This document shows positions 1 to 9,673 of a stretch of 64,000 bases of DNA, in pieces. The position numbers and the translations under genes are program-made. Positions within the stretch are counted from its first letter, which is position 1. Every line of letters starts with the position of its first letter. The notes under the pieces were generated by a model. It saw only the letters and a program-made list of their open reading frames with translations. It searched no databases and had not been told where the DNA came from. Source of the stretch: Petunia secreta (Eukaryota; Streptophyta; Magnoliopsida; Solanales; Solanaceae); the NCBI GenBank assembly GCA_029990175.1, contig JARKIP010000065.1, positions 23,662,501 through 23,726,500 of the forward strand, given 5' to 3'.

Positions 1-513
1 ATAAGATTCAAAGGTAAGCTAATGTTTGAGGAGGCTAAGTGAAGTATTTTTAAGCTTCACTTAGTCATAATAAAAGGTCTAAAGTACCCCCAAAGTAGGT
101 TAAAATAAATAAGGCCACGCAGGGTTATAGTTGGAAATTCATGCAAAAAGAAGTAAAATATCCCGCAGGTCATCACAGGGGGAGGCGCTCCGCCTCCAGG
201 TTGAGGCGCTCCGCCTCCTGTGCTGAGGCGCTCCGCCTTCTTCTGTTCAGCTCTATGCCTTTTGGTAGGCGCTCCGCCTCAGCTTTGAGGCGCTCCGCCT
301 TCTTCTGGAACTTGTGCAAGAGGCTCAAAATGAGCTTGGGGTGGATCCCCTTGGAGCCCAAGTGGTCCTCCATCCATGGTGCTCAAAAGCATGATCTTCG
401 AGCTACTCTCGGAGCCTCCTTCCACGTCCCTCCAAGTCAAGTGAAGGTGGGTGTCTTGAATCAACTTTGCTTGACTTCTAGTGAACGGCCTTGAGGTCAT
501 ATGCCCCGCATCA
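1..513 (-). mobile_element. Gypsy G1 3' LTR, truncated by the window start
   Basis: This stretch is repeated almost unchanged, with the same length, at 16690-17202, so it is one end of an LTR. The element reads on the minus strand, so the LTR begins at 513 (TGATGCGGGG on the minus strand), directly after a purine tract. About 272 bp at its distal end lie outside the window. The two copies differ at several scattered bases, for example near 55-60, 81, 100 and 125, which suggests an older insertion than the other elements here. The integrase reading frame enters this LTR and stops at 279, and a hairpin array follows. Confidence 0.93.
182..301. repeat. 21-bp-phased hairpin array in the G1 3' LTR
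   Basis: Five copies of a 15-mer close to GAGGCGCTCCGCCTC start at 182, 203, 225, 266 and 287. Each has 6-bp arms (GAGGCG / CGCCTC) around a CTC loop. The spacing is 21, 22, 41 and 21 bp, so the copies sit about two helical turns apart with one position skipped (3+2). The same array is in the other G1 LTR, and a similar one is in the G1 leader. Function is unknown. Confidence 0.9.
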
Positions 514-1643
514 TCCCCCCCTTCTTGGGAAGGTTTCGTCCTCGAAACCATGGCTTCCTCCTCTCCGGCCTCACCATCCCCTACATCAAAAGGGGTCAAG
601 TCAGCCACATTAAAAGTATTAGACACATTGTACTTACCGGGTAGACCAATCACATAGGCGTTGTTGTTGATCTTGGAAAGCCCTTGAAAAGGACCATCTC
701 CACGGGGTGCCAACTTCCCTTTCCTAAGGTTTGAGAACCTTTCTTTACGGAAGTGCACCCACACCCAATCTCCCTTTTTGAGCTCAAGCTTCTTCCTTCC
801 CTTGTTCTTCTTGGAAGCAACCTTTGCATAGGCTTCCTCCAAGTTCTTCTTGGCTTTAGCATGAAGTTCAATCATAGCCTTTGCTCGGCTTTTCCCTTCA
901 AAATTAGCAACCATTTCCCTTGGCAAAGGGGTTAGATCAAGGGGAATCAAGGGATTAAAACCATACACACATTCAAATGGAGTCATGCCAATCAAGCTAT
1001 GCAGAGTACGATTGTAGGCAAACTCCATGAGAGGAAGTTTATCAACCACCGTCCCGGCCTTACCTCGGGTCATGGCCCTTAGAAGAGCACCCAAAGTCCG
1101 GTTTACCACCTCGGTTTGCCCATCCGTTTGTGGGTGGTGGGACGTAGAAAACAAGAGCTTGGTGCCAAGGGCACCCCACAAACTCTAGGAACTTAGTGTC
1201 CCTATCACTTACAATGGTTTGAGGCACACCATGCAATTTGAAGACATTGTCAATGAACAAAGAGGCAACATGTTGTGCATCATCACACTTCTTACAAGGA
1301 ATGAAGTGAGCCATTTTGGAGAACCTATCCACGACAACATAAATGCTATCATGGCCCCCCCAGACCATGGCAAGCCCATCACAAAATCCATTGATATATC
1401 GATCCACGGACTAGTAGGCACGGGGAGAGGAGTATACAAACCATGGGGGTTAGCTTTAGATTTCGCGTGCTTGCACTCAAGGAAATTTTTGCAAAGCTTT
1501 TCAACTTGAACCCCCATTTTTGGCCAATGGAATTGCTCCATGAGAATGGCCAAGGTCTTGTTCCTCCCAAAGTGTCCCATCAAGCCCCCACAATGAGCTT
1601 CACGAATCAATAATTCCCTCCAAGAGGACTCGGGAACACACAC
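279..1643 (-). pseudogene. Gypsy G1 integrase, frameshifted
   Basis: Minus-strand remains of a Ty3/gypsy integrase, the enzyme that inserts element cDNA into the chromosome. In order of translation they are: an HHCC zinc-binding region with the GHFGRNKTLAIL and FHWPKM segments (about 1643-1430), the catalytic-core start around DISMDFVMGLP, SDRDTKF near 1200, and the conserved HHPQTDGQTEVVNRTLG segment near 1130. After these comes a long C-terminal part ending near NVSNTFNVADLTPFDVG. The frame changes near 1400 and again near 1190, so no intact protein is made. No chromodomain is visible. The C-terminal frame crosses the purine tract and runs about 78 codons into the LTR before stopping at 279. 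G2 at 62242-64000 is a close intact relative. Confidence 0.9.
514..529 (-). promoter_or_regulatory. G1 polypurine tract (PPT)
   Basis: On the minus strand this reads as an unbroken purine run including AAGAAGGGGGGGA, ending directly at the TGATGCGG start of the LTR. It is the expected plus-strand DNA synthesis primer. It lies inside the integrase reading frame, because that frame continues into the LTR. G2 has the equivalent tract at 62465-62480. Confidence 0.85.
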
Positions 1644-1977
1644 TTTACCATTTTTAAAGATGTATCCATTTACCCATTGGTACTTTTCAAACCTTTCTCC
1701 CTTTTCAAGAGTTCATGAATGCTCTTTAGCTTAGGGTCATGAGCATACATCAATTTAATGCTCTCAAAACCCATGAGCTTAGAGGCTAGGGTGGTGGCTA
1801 GAGCAACTTCCGAGAAAGTGCATCCGCCACAACATTGTCTTTCCCTTTCTTGTATTGGATAACATAGGGAAAAGACTCAATGAATTCAACCTACTTGGCA
1901 TGTCTCTTATTGAGCTTCTCTTGGCCTCTTAAATGCTTGAGTGACTCATGGTCACTCTTGATTACAAATTCTCGAGG

Positions 1978-3429
1978 TCAAAGGTAGTGTTGCCAATGGG
2001 CAAGGGCTCTCACAAGGGCATACAACTCCTTGTCATACGTAGAGTAATTCAAGGAGGCCCCTTTCAATTTCTCACTAAAGTAGGCAATGGGTTTTCTATC
2101 TTGCATTAAAACACCACCAATTCCCACCCCCGAGGCATCACATTCAAACTCAAATGCCTTTCCAAAGTCGGGCAATTGTAATAAAGGGGCGGTACTCAAC
2201 CTACTTTTCAATTCTTGGAAGGCCTTCTCTTGAGGCTCTCCCCAAACAAAAGGTTGGTCCTTCTTCACCAATTCGGTGAGTGGAGCGGCAATGGAGCTAA
2301 AGTCTTTCACAGATCGTCTATAAAAGCTAGCAAGACCGTGAAAGCTCCTCACTTGAGTCACGGTAGTAGGAGTAGGCCAATCACATATGGCCTCTACCTT
2401 AGACTCATCCACTTCCACTCCTTCGGCACTCACAACAAACCCAAGAAAGACTACCTTCTCAACACCAAAGGCACACTTTTTAAAATAAGCATAGAGCTTT
2501 TCGGCTCTCAACACTTCAAGCACTTGCCTAAGGTGATCAACATGGTCGTCTATTGATTTACTATAGATCAATATATCATCAAAGTAGACGACTACAAACT
2601 TGTTGATGAATGGCTTTAGAACATGGTTCATTAGCCTCATGAAGGTACTAGGTTCATTGGAGAGCCCAAAGGGCATCACCAACCATTCATAGAGACCAAA
2701 TTTGGTCTTGAATGCAGTTTTCCACTCATCTCCGGGTTTCATTCGGATTTGATGGTAGCCGGACCTAAGGTCTATTTTGCTAAAAACACATGAACCACTT
2801 AGTTCATCTAACATATCATCAAGCCGGGGAATGGGATGACGGTACTTTACCGTTATTTTGTTCACGGCCCGACAATCGACACACATCCTCCAAGTGTCAT
2901 CCTTTTTGGGAACAAGGATCACGGGTACGGCACAAGGACTCAAGCTTTCCCTTACCAAGCCTTTAGTGAGCAAGTCATCAACTTGCTTTTGCAATTCTCT
3001 TGTGTCTTCCGGATTGCTCCTATAGGCCAGTTTGTTTGGGATTTGGGATCCCGGGACAAAGTCGATTTGGTGCTCAATACCCCTCAAAGGAGGTAATCCA
3101 TCCGGCATCTCATCCGGGAACATGTCACCAAAATCCTTCAAAACATTCTCAAACACACTAGGCAAAGGTTTAGTAGAAAAATCAAGATCGGAGGTTAGAA
3201 CCATACCTTTGTGCACTAGGCATATGAGAAGCTTGTTGCCATCATTTCCTCTTAGGACCTCGCCCGGTTGCATCATGGCACATATGCCACCGGTAGAAGT
3301 TGGTGGGATTGCCACCAAGCTTTGGGACAAAGGGCTAGTCTCAACAACCGACTTAGCCTTTGCCGCTTCTCTCAACTCCCGCATCTGTTTGTAATCATCG
3401 CTCACTTGTTTGGGAGTTAAGGGTTGGAG
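1978..3429 (-). pseudogene. Gypsy G1 reverse transcriptase / RNase H
   Basis: A 475-codon open stretch on the minus strand encodes a gypsy reverse transcriptase: KGLVRESLSPCAVPVILVPKKD, the DLRSGYHQIRM motif, and the catalytic YFDDILIYS near 2575. RNase H begins with FEFECDASGVGIGGVLMQ. The frame ends at 1978 in a TGA where G2 has TGG (HWQHYLW in G2), so a nonsense change removed the rest of RNase H. The region 1644-1977 holds the decayed RNase H/integrase linker. The upstream boundary is an amber codon at 3430 shared in frame with the protease piece. Genome-internal relic, not expected to be active. Confidence 0.92.
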
Positions 3430-3759
3430 CTAGAACTTTTTCCCCTCATGCGTCACCGTATAGGTGTTGGCATGGCCATTATGAACCACACGTCGATCAA
3501 ATTGCCATGGCCTCCCAAAGAGAAGGTGGCATGCTTGCATAGGCACAACATCGAACATGTGCTCATCCACATAGTTCCTAATCTTGAACTTGATCAAACA
3601 TTGTTTAACTACCTTCAACTCACCACACTCACTAAGCCATTGTAGCCGGTAAGGATTTGGGTGTTTTAGGGTGGGTATTTTCAATTGGGCAACTAGTGTT
3701 TGGCTAATAACATTAACACAACTCCCCGAGTCAATAATCATAGAGCAAAGGAGACCCAT
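3430..3759 (-). pseudogene. Gypsy G1 aspartic protease
   Basis: About 109 codons with the retroviral-type aspartic protease active-site motif SMIIDSGSCVNVIS near the start, then a typical protease body ending HEGKKF. It would process the Gag-Pol precursor as a homodimer. It lies in the same frame as the RT piece, separated only by a TAG at 3430-3432, and in a different frame from gag, which overlaps it by about 20 bases (3738-3759). The gag/protease shift lies in a short T/A run and looks like a one-base indel rather than a programmed site, though that cannot be decided from one copy. Confidence 0.85.
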
Positions 3760-5389
3760 GACTCGGCATTGGAATGAAAAAGGTTCTCTGTTTGTAAGGT
3801 CTCAACATCCTCCACACACATGGCTCCTAAACTCCTCCTCACAACAGGGAAGGCATGGGAATCATCATCTTCCTCCATGGCAACCTCCCCATCATCTCCC
3901 TCCTCATCACCCTCTACTCCCTCTTCTTCCTCGGGTTCACTATCTTGTTCATAGACCAAGTCACCCACAAGAACCATAGTTTTCTGGGTAGGGCAATCTT
4001 TGGAGAGATGACCATAACCCTTACACTTAAAGCATTGAGTAGAAGAAGAGATTGGATTACTCAAGTGAGTTCTAGAGTTACCTCTCATGTGTTGTGTAGA
4101 CCTTTCAAAAGGCTTCTTCACCTCCTTGCTAGCACTTGTACCACTTGCACTTGGGAATTTGGAATTCGTTGTAGGAGCTTTCCAATCCTTTGGCTTGTTC
4201 AATGGAGTAGTAGTACTACTCTTGTAACGAAGGGACGTCTCCTCTTTGAGCCACTTCTCGGCTTCAACCGCATCTTCACATAGCTTGTAGTGATCATTGT
4301 GCTTGTGAAACTTCAAGAGCGAAGCTATCTCTCGGTTTAAGCCCCCTTTGAAACGGATCATGGCCGTCTCATTATCTTCATCATCCAAGTCTAGAGTCAT
4401 CCGGACTTGTTCAAACTCATTGAAGTACTCCCCAACCGATTTGTAACCTTGCTTCAACTCATAGAGATGCTTTTGTTGTTCCACTCGGTATTGGTTAGTC
4501 AAGTACTTTTCATCCATCACACGGATCAACTCTTCCCAAGTAAGATTAATAACCATTCCGGTCCTCCTTCTATTCCTCTTCACCGACTCCCACCAAGTAG
4601 AAGCAAAGGATTCAAAGGAAGAGATAGCATACTTGGTCTTCTTCACTTCGGGCATATCATTGGTGTCAAATATACGTTCCATGGACCACTTCAAATCAAG
4701 GTACTCCGCCGGGTTACTACTTCCTTTGAAAGAAGGAATAGTGAGCTTCACACTATTAAGATTGTTGTTATTGTCACGACCCCCTTGGAAAGGTTCCGGT
4801 TGGCCCTCAAGGTGATCCCCATATCCACCAAGATCCCTCCTAGCATTCCTCCAAAGTGCCCATGGGGTGGCCCTCGACCTTGGCCTCGACCCCTATTCAC
4901 ATTCCGACCCCTAAATTGATAATGAGCATCATACCCATCATCACCATAATTATCCTCCTCCCCTTCTTGAGCTTGTGCAGCTTGCTCAAGAGGTTTAACA
5001 TTTCGGATTGGTCCGGGAAGTGGATCATTCCTTTGGAGATTGCCCATAACGTTTGGAATAGTCACCCGTTGGGTATTGCCCAACAATAGGTCAATTCGAT
5101 CACGATCCTCCCTTACCCGTTGTTGGTGATGAAGCAACTCCGCAACTTGTTCCAGGGTAAAGGTCGGACTACTTGTGCCTTCACCAACATCAACTTGGGC
5201 ACTCGGGGCCCCTTTCTCAACTTGGACACTCGGGGTCCCTTTCTCCGAATGGACGTTGGAAGTCCCTTGCTCAATTAGGGCACTTGACGTCACCCTCTCA
5301 AGGCTTTCAATCCTCAAGTTCATACTATCCAACTTGGCAAGGATAGTAGTAAGGGCACTCTTAGCAAAATCTTCTCCTTCGGTAGACAT
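3738..5389 (-). pseudogene. Gypsy G1 gag, frameshifted
   Basis: Structural gag protein of G1. The likely start is the ATG at 5389 (MSTEGEDFAKSALTTIL), not the more upstream in-frame ATG at 5434. An N-terminal region with EKGTPSVQVEKGAPSAQVD-like repeats and a GRGQGRG stretch is followed by the retrotransposon gag core (KLTIPSFKG, YLDLKWSMERIF, KYLTNQYRVEQQKHL). A CCHC zinc knuckle CFKCKGYGHLSKDC near 4015 and an acidic tail follow. The two halves are in different frames; comparing the frames places a single-base shift near 4835-4850. The core resembles gag of the plant gypsy elements whose integrase reads into the LTR. Confidence 0.88.
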
Positions 5390-5857
5390 TGTACCTACAC
5401 AAGTAACAAACGTTAGCAAAACAACCTCACACACTCCCTCACAAGTGTTTCACTCGGATCACTCATTTAGTGGTGGTGGCTATTTCACTCTTGCTTGAAT
5501 CCAAAGCTTCACTAAGTTGAAGAGTAAACCTCAACTTAATCACTCGACTCAAAAGCCAAATGCACTCCGGGGTGAGTGGAGTTGATATGACTCTATTGGA
5601 ACGATAAGCTCTTTAAGTGCGGACTTGAGCCAAATGAGACTACGAGTCTTCTTTGAATTCTAGTCTCCGGTCTAGGCTTGATTTTCCTAATAGCTTAGAA
5701 GGGCTAGCACAATTCAAGTAGGTAAGATTACTCAAAGAAGCACTAGCTAGATGCAATGCAATCAAAGAAACAAGAGATCCTACGAAAGACTACCCAAAGC
5801 AACAACTTTCAGAAGTAGGCGCCCCGCCTCAGAAGAGTAGGCGCTCCGCCTCTGGGG
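5390..5857 (-). other. G1 leader, gag-proximal half
   Basis: Non-coding sequence between gag and the 5' LTR of G1. No reading frame of interest is seen. The end near 5816-5862 carries three units of the GAGGCG hairpin, the third of which was split by insertion of element D. The rest of the leader continues at 15824. Confidence 0.75.
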
Positions 5858-5862
5858 GAGGC
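5816..5862. repeat. G1 leader hairpin array, left part
   Basis: TAGGCGCCCCGCCTC at 5816 and TAGGCGCTCCGCCTC at 5838, then the first five bases (GAGGC) of a third unit at 5858. Removing the nested element D joins this to 15819, giving starts spaced 22, 20, 42 and 21 bp, the same 3+2 layout as in the LTR. Confidence 0.85.
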
Positions 5863-6667
5863 TGTTATTTCCCATGATTACACCACTTTACTATTTTAAG
5901 GACCAGTTCCTTAAAATGTGTTCCTTTACTCTACGATATGCGGAATTAAAACTGTAAGTAATTGAACACAAGATATTAGCGTGGAAAAACCCCTAGACAC
6001 GGGATCAAAAAACCACGACCTACTTCTCAAGTAGGATTTCAACTTCACTATGTAAAATGACCCACTTGGTTACAAGACTCACTCTTACTAACCTAGGACT
6101 AACTCTAATCCTTTAGCGATCTTTCTCACGATCAATGAAGTTGTGTCAAGTCCACGATTTGAACCAGAAAGTTTACAACTCGATTTTTGCTTACTACAAT
6201 TGAACTAAGACTTGAACTTTTACAAGATTCAATCTAAGGAACAGGTTCTCACTTAGTTCTACTGTAGCTAACTGATTATACAAATAAGCTAATAATTCTT
6301 CTCAGCTTTTGCTCGATGCTCTCTGTATTTGTGTACACTTCTATGGCTGATAGTCTCCACGTTTTATAGCTTCCAGTAGCCAAGAAGTCTCAATGAATTA
6401 GAATTCCAAAGCTCCCTTGACTTTGAATCCTAATTGGATTCTTCTCTTGAGAATCCGAATCCTTTATCCCTTAGTTATGCAATCTTTTCGTATCCGTTTA
6501 GACCTGCATAAATATCAAGATATACGTCAGTTTTAAGATAAATAATAATATCTCAATTAAACGATTTTGCATGGATTATCTATTTTGCTATAGTGATTCA
6601 AAGGAACAGGTCCTTTGAATGCGTTCCCCAGTCATCAGTCAAAACTCCAAGCTTATCCAAGCTAACA
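5863..6667 (-). mobile_element. Element D 3' LTR
   Basis: 805-bp copy of the repeat at 15019-15818. A TATA-like TATAAAAC on the minus strand lies at about 6361-6368. GGA[AC]C[AT]G[GT]TCC motifs lie at 5900 and 6603, and a one-mismatch copy at 6238. Scattered differences from the other LTR (for example at 5875, 5904 and 5918) indicate a moderately old insertion. Confidence 0.93.
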
Positions 6668-6681
6668 ATTTCCCCCTTTTT
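6668..6681 (-). promoter_or_regulatory. Element D polypurine tract
   Basis: Minus-strand AAAAAGGGGGAAAT directly preceding the TGTTAGC start of the 3' LTR, the expected position and composition for the plus-strand primer. The 445 bp between here and the extra ORF (6682-7126) are AT-rich and show no gene. Confidence 0.85.
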
Positions 6682-7126
6682 GATGATGACAAATTCATAC
6701 TTATAGCTTCATCTCCTTAATGTCCTGAAGTTCAATTTCAGCTCAAAAAGGCACTCAATCAGTGGAGAATTAATTCATCATTAAGGAACACATTTTCATT
6801 AGGTATAAGATCATGCAAAATCAGACTTACTCTTCCCCCTCTTGGCATCATTGAAAAGGTTGCATAAAAAAATATAACTCAAGTGTTAGAATTAATCAGC
6901 ACATGGCCATTGAGGCAACTCAGAATGCAAACATAACTTAAATTAAAGCAACTGCAAAACAATGATATTAGCCATCCAAGACAATTCATTAAATCAATCA
7001 GTGAAACCAGGGGATACACGCACATACTACAGAATTATCCAAAAATTAAAAAAGAAAAAGGCTAAGGCACTAAGCTAGGCTAGATCCCACTAGGCATAAG
7101 ATGGCTAAAGGGTAAGGCTAAGGTGG

Positions 7127-9094
7127 TCAGGATGTGGAAGGACCAGGTCCCTGAGACTTGTTAAGTAACTCAAGCATCTGCTTGAGCATTCCCTCATTGG
7201 TCTCCTTTGCCTTTGAGGCCTTTGCCTTCCAGAAATTCTTCTCCTCTTCCAACCTTGCTATCTCAGCAGCCTGAATAGCAACATGTTGCCTAAGTGCCCT
7301 CACTTTGTTGTTCAGTGGCTGCCTCCCAACACCAGCCTGTGGAGGATCAGCCTGAACTGGCAAATCACAGCTTATCAAAGTTGCACAACCAAACTTTTCC
7401 TTCTTTGTAGCCTTCACAACCCCTTCCAGGAGAATCTTCAATTTTGCAAATATATCAGGCAGGATGAAACCAAACGGCAGGGAGTGCTTTCTCTTCCCAG
7501 CAATCACCTTTTTTATCAGGTGGATCATAAAGCTGGGCCAATTGATCTGCTTTTCAGTGTCCAACAGTTCCATAAGGACCAGGTCCATGAAACTGGCAAC
7601 TACTCCATTCTCCTGCCTTGGCATCACAATCTTATTCACAAACTCGAACAATACTTGGTGATGTGGGTGCATCTCACTCTTCTGCACAGCCCTGGGTTTC
7701 TCTTCACCATCATTCTCAGCAAACTTCCTAGTGATCTCCAGATCAGTAGGCAAGTTTGTTAAGTCAGGCCAAACCGTCTTGACATAGCTAGCATACCCAG
7801 TAGCAGGAATCCCCAGCAGCTCACCAAGTTCCCTTGTGTCAAACATAATGACATTGTCATTGACAGAGGTAGTAAGTCTATCTTCTCTGATGGAGCAGTT
7901 CTTGTAGAACTCTTGCACCATTCCCTTTGCACACCTCCCAGAGATCTTAAGGACCATGTCCCTCCAACCCTGAGCATGCAGTTTTTGCAGCAGCCACAAC
8001 ATACCTTCTTCTTGCACATCAGACATAACTCGACCTTTCAAAACCTTCCTGGTCAACATGTCATCATGAACACAGTGCACAGACTAATCACCTCCAGCAT
8101 CACTATCACTCTCATCCCCAGCAACAGACTCATCACTGTCACTAGCAGAGTCTTCAGAAACAACCACTCTTTTGGAGGACCTGGTCCTCTTAGCAACTTT
8201 CTCAGCAGCTTTAACTAAGCTTCTTGTTACCCTTCTCTCAGGAACTTTTCTTTTCTTAGACAGAGGCACAACATCCTCAGCATCTACCATCTCATTATCC
8301 TCAGAAAAATCAGCAAGATCAATATCATCAATATCATCCACTTCTTCCTCCTCAACTACCTGTTTTCCTTTCCCTTTTCTGCTCCTTTCCAAGGCAGCAG
8401 CTAGTTGTTCATCAGCAGCTTTGGCAGCACTTCTTGTCCTCCTACCCCCAGAAGTAGGGGTTGAGGTAGAAGGAACAGGTCCTTTTGCCTTAGAGGAACT
8501 TTCAGCTTTCTTTTTATTTCCAGGCTTGTAACTATCACCTATTTTCTTCAACTTAGCAGGAATTTCAGCAGTCACACGGTCATCGATGGGTTCCTTTCTA
8601 GCCAATTTTCTTTGCAGACTCCTAATGTTGATCAAATCTACTAGGGGCCTATCACTATCACTGATAGCCTCATCAACATCAACCACATCCTCCATGGGTG
8701 CTTTAGGAGCAGCCTCTGGAGACCCCGATGACCAATGCATGGGTGCTTCCAACCTCTTAATAGGTTCCCCCTCAAGAGCAGCCTCAGACCCCTCTCCCTT
8801 TTCTTCCTCGTCTATAACAACATTCAAAGGGTAGGTAAAGTTTACCTGATACTTATACAACACCATAGCACGAGATAAATCCTCAACCTGCTCAGCAATT
8901 GATTCAGCCGTGGGAACTGATCCTTCCCCCTGAATTTCAGGTTCAGGTACGTCTGGAATTGATTCAGGGATTTCAGGGTTTAGGTTAGTGGTTTCCATGG
9001 GTGAGGGAGGATTAAGATTTTGTGGTTGGTCATCAGTAGGTGCAGTTGAAGAATTATCAGAAGCAAGAGACATCTTTGCAATTCGAATTAACAA
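7127..9094 (-). pseudogene. Element D third ORF (env-position ORF of sirevirus type), amber-interrupted
   Basis: Two minus-strand frames, 9094-8084 (336 codons) and 8080-7127 (317 codons), are in the same frame and separated by one TAG at 8084-8086, so they are one gene of about 655 codons. The first half is acidic and low in complexity. It carries a basic nuclear-localisation-like cluster SKKRKVPERR (near 8250) and KRTRSSKR. The second half contains a globular region (WLLQKLHAQGWRDMVLKISGR, FDTRELGELLGIPATGY) resembling the plant transposon-associated domain found in third ORFs of sirevirus-like elements. It ends in a coiled coil (RLEEEKNFWKAKASKAKETN). No signal peptide or clear membrane segment is visible, so an envelope role is not supported. 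A likely true start is MSLASDNSS at 9076. Function unknown. Confidence 0.7.
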
Positions 9095-9172
9095 ATAATT
9101 TACTACTCTTTCTGAAATTGTGAAAGTTTTAATTGATGAACAATGTAAAAGAATAATGAGGAAGAAGAAGTG

Positions 9173-9182
9173 TATTTATATA
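9173..9182 (-). promoter_or_regulatory. TATA-box-like site upstream of the D third ORF
   Basis: Minus-strand TATATAAATA lies about 80-100 bases upstream of the first ATGs of the third ORF (9094 and 9076). The intervening leader has pyrimidine-rich CTTCTTCTTCCTC, as in many plant 5' leaders. This would allow transcription separate from the LTR. Inference from position and consensus only. Confidence 0.5.
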
Positions 9183-9673
9183 GTGAAATAAGTAGTGGAG
9201 TTTGAGTGAAAAGCGATCAACTTACCTCATCATCAACATGCAACGGTTAAGGACTCTTGGGAGTCTCCCGGAGAAAAAGAGCCGTTAGGCTGCAGATTAC
9301 CTTTTCAGAATAGGAACTGTTCCTCCGATGGGGCTCTTTTGCAATTTGGATATGGGTAGGAAACTTAGTGGGATTATATCCTAAACACAAGTTACCTATA
9401 GCCTTTATACTTCTAAATTAACTGAATAATTACGAGTACATGCCTATTTTTAACACCACAATTCAGTGTCCTTCCAATTTGCAATTTTTGATCATCTGAA
9501 ATTCTAAGAGCATAAGGGTAACATCATTCAATTTTAGCAACTCTAAATAAGAGATGTGGCATGAGAGTATACATTTAAGTATTAAAACTGGACTGAATAA
9601 TTCATGATGACTTGAATAAAATTCATTTTAAGAGCAATTTTCTAGCCAATTATGAAGTAAAGCATTGATGATT
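9183..9673. other. Spacer between D RNase H and the third ORF
   Basis: About 490 bp without a reading frame of note. It contains an exact GGAACTGTTCC motif at 9313-9323 and an AACGG...CCGTT inverted pair near 9241-9287. It could hold the upstream part of a promoter for the third ORF. AT-rich toward 9400-9670. Confidence 0.6.

Noticed and set aside
182..301. Hairpin array as a CRISPR-like array
   Set aside because: The units are 15 bp with 5-6 bp (once about 26 bp) gaps, no unique spacers of regular length, in a plant retrotransposon LTR with no cas genes.
141..494. Open frame on the plus strand with repeated RRSAS peptides (and its twin at 16728-17183)
   Set aside because: It is antisense to the G1 LTR, and the repeated peptide is only the translation of the GAGGCGCTCCGCCTC DNA repeat. 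No start context or known domain.
8084..8086. Amber codon in the D third ORF as programmed readthrough
   Set aside because: The following bases do not match known plant readthrough contexts, and the same element has several plainly accidental stops and shifts.
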